From: Flavobacteriaceae bacterium
GTDB lineage: Bacteria; Bacteroidota; Bacteroidia; Flavobacteriales; Flavobacteriaceae
Assembly (NCBI GenBank): GCA_013043685.1
Contig: JABDNT010000049.1
Span: 34,858-98,857 of the forward strand
Direction of reading: 5' to 3'
Length of the DNA stretch: 64,000 bases
Both the position numbers and the translations under genes were made by a program. Shown in pieces: positions 59,152 through 64,000 of this stretch (position 1 is its first letter; each line of letters begins with the position of its first letter). The notes under the pieces were generated by a model. It made no database searches and was not told where the DNA came from. It worked only from the letters and a program-made list of their open reading frames with translations.

Positions 59152-59180
59152 AACCTCCTGGTAACCTGGGAGGTTTTTTT
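59152..59180 (+). terminator. Terminator between convergent genes
   Basis: AACCTCC (59152-59158) pairs with GGAGGTT (59169-59175) and is followed by a run of Ts that overlaps the hemL stop codon. It ends the small secreted protein gene. Confidence 0.85.
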
Positions 59181-60465
59181 ATAGGGTTTTCGCAATAATT
59201 CGGCATGCGTCGATAGTACGATCAAGATCTTCGTAGGAAAGTGCGTCATTCAGGAACCAGCTTTCAAACGCACTTGGAGGAAGGTAGATTCCCTGGTTGA
59301 GCATTCCATGAAAAAATTTCCTAAAAACTTCATTATTCCCCTCGGCCGATGTAGTAAAGTCTACAACCTCATTTTGCGTGAAGTGCACTGAAATCATAGA
59401 TCCTAACCGGTTAATGGTATGGACCACATTATGTTCGTTTAATGCAGTTGTTAGCCCAGTATGAAGGTATTTGGTCTTCTCCTCAAGCGAGCGGTACACC
59501 TCTTTCGATTCCTTCAAATTCTTGAGCATGGCCAGGCCTGCCGCCATCGCTAGCGGATTACCACTTAAGGTTCCCGCCTGATACACCGGGCCTACTGGTG
59601 CCAGAAAATTCATAATTTCATTTCTCGCAGCAAAAGCACCGACTGGCAGCCCACCTCCAATTACTTTTCCAAAGGTGACTATATCTGCCCTTACACCGAA
59701 CAATTCCTGTGCGCCCCCGGGCGCTAATCGGAAACCGGTCATTACTTCATCAAAGACCAACAAAATACCATTTGCGTCACATAACTTTCGAAGGCCTTCA
59801 AGAAATCCATTAGCAGGGGGAATACATCCCATGTTGCCAGCAACGGGTTCCAGGATAACACAGGCGATTTCATCTTTGTTTTCAGAGATCAATTCAGAAA
59901 CACTGTTCAGATCGTTATAGGTTGCGAGAAGTGTATCCCTCGCCGTTCCCTGTGTAACTCCCGGGCTATTCGGCACTCCAAAAGTTACCGCACCACTACC
60001 TGCCTCAATTAAAAAAGAATCACTATGGCCGTGATAACAGCCTGCAAATTTGATGATCTTATCCTTTTTGGTAAAACCACGGGCCAGTCTTACCGCACTC
60101 ATACAGGCTTCTGTTCCGCTGTTTACAAATCGAATTTTGTCTATTCCCGGCACCATAGAGATCGCCAATGCAGCAATTTCGGTTTCAATTTCGGTCGGCA
60201 TTCCGAAGGAGGTGCCTTTCTCAGCTTTTGCCACTACCGCCTCTATGACCGGTTGAAATGCATGCCCCAGGATCATCGGCCCCCAGGACGCTATATAATC
60301 AATAAGTTTGTTGCCGTCTGCATCATACAAGTACGCACCTTCGGCTTTTTCAACAAAAACAGGTTCTCCTCCTACTGCCTTGAACGCCCGTACGGGTGAA
60401 TTCACCCCGCCGGGAATAACTTGTTGCGCCTCTTTAAATAAGGCGCTACTTCGTTGGTATATCAT
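59179..60465 (-). CDS. hemL: Glutamate-1-semialdehyde 2,1-aminomutase
   Basis: A 428-residue class III aminotransferase-fold enzyme with the PLP-binding Lys267 in [15 protein letters not shown]. Conserved family segments include [35 protein letters not shown] and [18 protein letters not shown]. It converts glutamate-1-semialdehyde to 5-aminolevulinate for tetrapyrrole synthesis. Length is normal. It lies downstream of the glucosaminidase gene on the same strand. Confidence 0.96.
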   Translation of the reverse strand: MIYQRSSALFKEAQQVIPGGVNSPVRAFKAVGGEPVFVEKAEGAYLYDADGNKLIDYIASWGPMILGHAFQPVIEAVVAKAEKGTSFGMPTEIETEIAALAISMVPGIDKIRFVNSGTEACMSAVRLARGFTKKDKIIKFAGCYHGHSDSFLIEAGSGAVTFGVPNSPGVTQGTARDTLLATYNDLNSVSELISENKDEIACVILEPVAGNMGCIPPANGFLEGLRKLCDANGILLVFDEVMTGFRLAPGGAQELFGVRADIVTFGKVIGGGLPVGAFAARNEIMNFLAPVGPVYQAGTLSGNPLAMAAGLAMLKNLKESKEVYRSLEEKTKYLHTGLTTALNEHNVVHTINRLGSMISVHFTQNEVVDFTTSAEGNNEVFRKFFHGMLNQGIYLPPSAFESWFLNDALSYEDLDRTIDACRIIAKTL

Positions 60466-60483
60466 GAAAAATTTATTGATTCT

Positions 60484-61290
60484 TTACAGGATGCAAATAT
60501 ACACCTGTCCTACAGAAATATCGTTCGATTCAAGACCATTGTATTCTTTTAACGTTTCAACGGTAAGATTAAAACGTCTGGCGATACTATAGAGCGTATC
60601 ACCTTTAATAATACTATAAGTATTTATTTTTGAATCATCCGGATTTACAGGATTTGCTCTGTTGCCCAACACCATCTCATCGTACTCATAAAGTTTATAC
60701 CTTTCAACGATGCTGATCAGTTTGTCGGGATATCTGGGATCGGTGGCGTAACCCGCTTTTTTCAGTCCGCGAGCCCATCCCTTATAATCGTCCTTTTTCA
60801 ATTTGAAAAGATCTTTGTAACGGCTTCGCTGAGTAAGGAAAAGCGAATGATCCCGAAAAGAATATTTCGGGTCCTTATATTTTCTAAAGCATTCACCTCT
60901 TTTGTCATCATCGTGATAGACTCGTTCCCCATTCCATCCGGTATGACACTTTATACCAAAGTGATTATTTGCTTTTTTGGTGAGTTCCCCTTTTCCCGCA
61001 CCACTTTCCAGAATGCCCTGGGCAAGGGTGATACTGGCGGGTATTCCATACTGCAGCATCTCTTCGCGTGCGATCCGGCTATAATTATCTATGTAGATAG
61101 AAACTACTTCAGCATAGGAAGCATTTGCAGGCGGTTTTTTAATAGTTGTTTTGGAATTGTCTCTTTTCTTTGAAATAACAACTTTTTCAGTACGGTTGCT
61201 TTTCTTTTCTTCTGCAAGGCGTTTTTTCGATTTACAGCCCGATGCGAGAAGTCCCACAGCCAAGATAAGAATGATTGTTCTGTTCAGCAT
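60484..61290 (-). CDS. Glucosaminidase-LysM lipoprotein
   Basis: A 268-residue lipoprotein (lipobox LLASGC, Cys19). A basic linker is followed by a mannosyl-glycoprotein endo-beta-N-acetylglucosaminidase (GH73-type) domain at about 70-210 (GIPASITLAQGILESGAGKGELTKKANNHFGIKC, KAGYATDPRYPDKLI). The catalytic Glu is probably the Glu in ILESGAG. The C-terminal LysM domain (INTYSIIKGDTLYSIARRFNLTVETLKEYNGLES) binds peptidoglycan. It hydrolyses cell-wall glycan in the periplasm. It ends 18 bases before hemL. Confidence 0.9.
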   Translation of the reverse strand: MLNRTIILILAVGLLASGCKSKKRLAEEKKSNRTEKVVISKKRDNSKTTIKKPPANASYAEVVSIYIDNYSRIAREEMLQYGIPASITLAQGILESGAGKGELTKKANNHFGIKCHTGWNGERVYHDDDKRGECFRKYKDPKYSFRDHSLFLTQRSRYKDLFKLKKDDYKGWARGLKKAGYATDPRYPDKLISIVERYKLYEYDEMVLGNRANPVNPDDSKINTYSIIKGDTLYSIARRFNLTVETLKEYNGLESNDISVGQVYICIL

Positions 61291-62274
61291 TTATAGTTCG
61301 ATTTGAGGTAGATTCTTTTTTTTCAGTTGGAGGTTCATGCCTACAATTCCTTGTAAACCTCCGGTATGAATGGCTAAAATACGGCTATTTTTTTTGAAAT
61401 ACCCGTCTTCCATCAGCTTCAAAATACCAAACATCATCTTCCCGGTATAGACGGGATCCAGCAATACGCCTGTAGTACTTTTAAACTTATTTATGAAACG
61501 TACTAATTCTGAATCTATTTTAGCGTAGCCGCCAAAACAAAACGCATCGGTGATATCAAAATTCGTATTATCACAATATTTAGTTATCGTTTCTTTCTGA
61601 AAAGTACCTTTGAGGGCAGAAAATCCAATTCCGGTTTGATGCGGCCGAAGTGAGTTAACGATTCCGGATAAAGTGCCGCCGGTTCCAACAGAGACGCATA
61701 CATAGTCAAACTGGGAATCGTTTGAAGTAAGAATCTCTTCACAACCTTTAACGGCAAGCTCAGAAGTTCCACCCTCGGGTATGATATAATAGTCGGACAA
61801 TTTTGCTACATAACGCCTAAGGATATCATAATTCTCCTTTTGGCGATAGTCTTCACGACTCATAAAGATCAGTTTCATCCCACATTTAGCAGCAAATTGT
61901 AAGGTTGGATTAGAGGGTATAATTGCCTTAAGTTCCTCTCCTCTTATCAATCCTACCGTCTTGATCCCCAGTAAGCGCCCAGCTTCGGCAACTGCCGCAA
62001 TATGATTAGAGTAGGCTCCGCCGAAGGTAAGGATGGCCTCTTTACCGGTTTCCATCATGTCTTGTAATGGATATTTTAACTTCCTGAACTTATTTCCGGA
62101 AACCACTTCGTGGATACGGTCCTCCCGTTTCAGGGACAAAGAATATCCTGATAATGAGAACAAATCTGTTGAAATTTGTTGATTCTCTGTACGAATTTGC
62201 CGTAGGAAAAAATTAGAATTTGATGAGGACAAGGTGTTTAGGTTTGATTTACGAAAATATTGAAGAAAGTTCAA
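61291..62274 (-). CDS. ACC deaminase/D-cysteine desulfhydrase family enzyme
   Basis: A 327-residue PLP enzyme of the tryptophan synthase beta superfamily. The PLP-Lys is in SGNKFRKLKYPL, followed by TFGGAYSNHIAAVAEAG and the phosphate-binding SVGTGGTLSGIV. It deaminates 1-aminocyclopropane-1-carboxylate or desulfurates D-cysteine; members of this family cannot be split by sequence alone. The open frame starts at a TTG (62274) and begins with about 35 residues that do not match the usual start, so the true start may be downstream, for example the TTG at 62232. It ends 1 base before the glucosaminidase gene, forming an operon. Confidence 0.85.
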   Translation of the reverse strand: MNFLQYFRKSNLNTLSSSNSNFFLRQIRTENQQISTDLFSLSGYSLSLKREDRIHEVVSGNKFRKLKYPLQDMMETGKEAILTFGGAYSNHIAAVAEAGRLLGIKTVGLIRGEELKAIIPSNPTLQFAAKCGMKLIFMSREDYRQKENYDILRRYVAKLSDYYIIPEGGTSELAVKGCEEILTSNDSQFDYVCVSVGTGGTLSGIVNSLRPHQTGIGFSALKGTFQKETITKYCDNTNFDITDAFCFGGYAKIDSELVRFINKFKSTTGVLLDPVYTGKMMFGILKLMEDGYFKKNSRILAIHTGGLQGIVGMNLQLKKKNLPQIEL

Positions 62275-62438
62275 ACTTTAACATTTTCTGTCCTCGTTAA
62301 TTAGTGAATAGTTAGAAAAAGTAAGTTCCTCCTGCAAAAATATCAAGAAAAACACCCTAATTCGATAAACTGCAATCGTCAAATTTTAACATTTTTTAAT
62401 TTCAAATGTTAAATTATCATACACTTTATCGATTTATT

Positions 62439-62470
62439 TTGTATTTAATCGATTATTATGTTTATAATTG
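62439..62470 (+). promoter_or_regulatory. Possible promoter of the fibre-like gene
   Basis: TTG (62439-62441) and TATAATTG (62463-62470) are separated by 21 bases, with one mismatch in the -7 element. It lies 27 bases before ATG 62497. Confidence 0.3.
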
Positions 62471-62496
62471 TAGGAATTTTCCTCAATAACCAGCTT

Positions 62497-64000
62497 ATGA
62501 CAATAACATTACTCTCTCGAAAATTTCTACTAATTCTTTTCTGCATTTTAAGCACAGCAATGCTAAATGCCCAGGTAGGAATCAACACCACATCTCCCGC
62601 AAGCGGATCGATGCTGGATGTAAATAGTAACAATAAAGGTATATTATTACCACGTATTGCCCTAACGGCCACTAATAGTAGTAGTCCGATAACACCGGCT
62701 CCAACCACAAGTCTGTTGATTTACAACACGGCTACTGCTGGTGCCGGAGCCACAGCTGTAACTCCCGGCTACTATTACTGGAGTGGTTCGGCGTGGATCC
62801 CAATACTTAGTAACGACTGGAAGGCTAACGGTAACGCGGGTACGACCCCGGCAACTAATTTCGTGGGAACTACAGATAACATCGGACTAAGTTTCCGAAC
62901 AAACAATACTGAAAAGTTCAGAATAACAAACAATGGTGCGCTACGAGCGTACACTGATGGAACCAGTGCATTACCTACTCTGACGTGGGCTTCAGATACG
63001 GATACCGGCTTATTCAGATCCAATAACGATGAAATTTCCATTGCAACAAATGGAACGGCTCAACTCAGTATAGATGGAAATGGAAATATTCGTGCTAACA
63101 ATGCCGGTACGGCTGCTAATCCGTTGTTTGGCTGGACAGGTGACCCTAACAATGGGTTCTACAGTCCGGGTGCAGACGAGTTTGGTTTGGTAACCAATGG
63201 TACCGAACGATTCCGGATCCCTAACGCAAACCAGGTTCATGCGATGTCTAATGGAACAAACACACTCCCTTTCTATACCTGGGATTCAGATACTGATACC
63301 GGAATATGGTTAAGTTCGGCAGACCGGCTAAACGTCTCAGCTGGCGGTGTAGAGTTTATCGAGTTCAGAGGAGATGGTAACGATCAAGTGGTTATCAATG
63401 ACCCTAATGCAGACATCAATACCAGAATTGCCACATCAGGAAATAATACTACCTTATTTGTAGACGGTGAGTTTGATAATGTGGGATTAGGAACCGGCAC
63501 TCCAGATAACAGTGCACAACTAGAAATGAGTGATACCGATCGTGGTATTCTTATTAACCGGGTTGCCCTAACCTCAAGAACTAATGCGAGTCCTGTGACA
63601 TCCCCGGCCAACGGATTATTGATATATAATACAGCTAGTGCCAATAGCGGTGATAATGAAGTAATACCCGGTTTTTATTACTGGAATGGAAGCGAATGGG
63701 TAGCCATGGGTGGTACAGGTGGTCGCGACTGGTCCTTGGAAGGTAACGCCGGAACAAATCCTAATATCAATTTTATAGGAACAACAGATGCAACAGACTT
63801 CGTACTGCGTACAGACGACACAGAAAGAATGCGGTTTTTAGATATTGGAACCGCAGGAATGGGTTCAGCACCGTATACCAATGTAGTATTGCGTGTAAAT
63901 AATCCGGCTCATCCGTTTGGGGTAGTATCAGAAACCGGGAGCAACGGAGCAGCAATTTGGGGAGCGGATTCCGGAACTGGAATTGGAGTTAGAGGTGAGA
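62497..64000 (+). CDS. Large fibre-like surface protein, N-terminal part
   Basis: The frame is open from ATG 62497 to the window edge (501 codons so far). A signal peptide of about 26 residues ends in LNAQ. The mature protein starts VGINTTSPASGSMLDVNSNNKG-type sequence and ILLPRIAL. Two copies of this opening occur (second near 63520: SAQLEMSDTDRGILINRVAL), each followed by PGYYYWSGSAW or PGFYYWNGSEW and DW-x-x-x-GNAGT-x-P-x-x-NF-x-GTTD. DTDTGLFRSNNDEI-like units recur between. Such Bacteroidota proteins resemble phage tail-fibre stems and often end in a chaperone-like domain, not visible here. Confidence 0.8.
   Translation, partial: MTITLLSRKFLLILFCILSTAMLNAQVGINTTSPASGSMLDVNSNNKGILLPRIALTATNSSSPITPAPTTSLLIYNTATAGAGATAVTPGYYYWSGSAWIPILSNDWKANGNAGTTPATNFVGTTDNIGLSFRTNNTEKFRITNNGALRAYTDGTSALPTLTWASDTDTGLFRSNNDEISIATNGTAQLSIDGNGNIRANNAGTAANPLFGWTGDPNNGFYSPGADEFGLVTNGTERFRIPNANQVHAMSNGTNTLPFYTWDSDTDTGIWLSSADRLNVSAGGVEFIEFRGDGNDQVVINDPNADINTRIATSGNNTTLFVDGEFDNVGLGTGTPDNSAQLEMSDTDRGILINRVALTSRTNASPVTSPANGLLIYNTASANSGDNEVIPGFYYWNGSEWVAMGGTGGRDWSLEGNAGTNPNINFIGTTDATDFVLRTDDTERMRFLDIGTAGMGSAPYTNVVLRVNNPAHPFGVVSETGSNGAAIWGADSGTGIGVRGE

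Noticed and set aside
60025..60399. 124-residue plus-strand frame inside hemL
   Set aside because: Antisense to a certain housekeeping gene; no signal, domain or ribosomal context.
1..64000. CRISPR array, insertion sequence or prophage
   Set aside because: No regularly spaced repeats, transposase, integrase, capsid, portal or terminase genes were found; the lone tail-tube gene is not enough for a prophage call.

Overview
The window is chromosomal DNA from a member of the Flavobacteriaceae (Bacteroidota), probably marine. This rests on genes for gliding motility and type IX secretion (gldJ, porU, porV), several secreted proteins and lipoproteins of Bacteroidota type, a C-terminal sorting domain on one protein, and repeated matches to the flavobacterial promoter consensus TTG-N(17-23)-TAnnTTTG. 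No Shine-Dalgarno-like pattern stands out. The base composition is moderate and looks even throughout. I see no insertion sequence, integrase, CRISPR array or rRNA.

Layout. 0-13 kb is core: the 5' end of a mannose-1-phosphate guanylyltransferase, a SprT-like protein, a short-chain dehydrogenase, pyruvate dehydrogenase E2 and E1-alpha, cdd, porV and porU on the minus strand, then gldJ and murF on the plus strand. At 13.0-13.5 kb lie two tRNA-Val genes (anticodons TAC and GAC) separated by a 77-bp direct repeat that carries a copied tRNA 3' end and terminator. 13.6-22 kb on the minus strand holds folC, a beta-propeller type IX cargo, an exbB-exbD-tonB set, nhaD and anmK. An acyl-CoA dehydrogenase follows.

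23.5-31.4 kb is a compact six-gene plus-strand operon: a coiled-coil protein, an unknown, a classical-AAA-like ATPase, another unknown and two membrane proteins. I cannot assign it to a described pathway and it is the best candidate for a new system. 31.5-40 kb has a DoxX-like protein, a putative porin, rnhB, a propeller lipoprotein and a hybrid two-component regulator. 40.1-45.2 kb is a second envelope operon: a 50-aa protein, four secreted, membrane or lipoprotein products including an OmpA-type lipoprotein, and a last secreted protein. 45.2-50.5 kb has lipB with a lipoprotein gene, a Pmp3/YqaE protein, a thioredoxin-TPR lipoprotein with a nonsense-mutated paralogue beside it, and lysS.

50.5-52.2 kb looks like a small accessory insertion. 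It has a lone contractile-tail tube protein, an unknown beta-rich protein and a decayed lipoprotein fragment, and it ends with a diverged copy of the lysS 3' end. 52.2-59.1 kb is also accessory-like: a membrane protein, a sulfatase, a long inverted repeat, a secreted alpha-toroid protein, a diheme FN3 lipoprotein and two small secreted helical proteins. The window closes with hemL, a glucosaminidase-LysM lipoprotein, an ACC deaminase/D-cysteine desulfhydrase-type enzyme and the 5' part of a long fibre-like surface protein that runs off the end.
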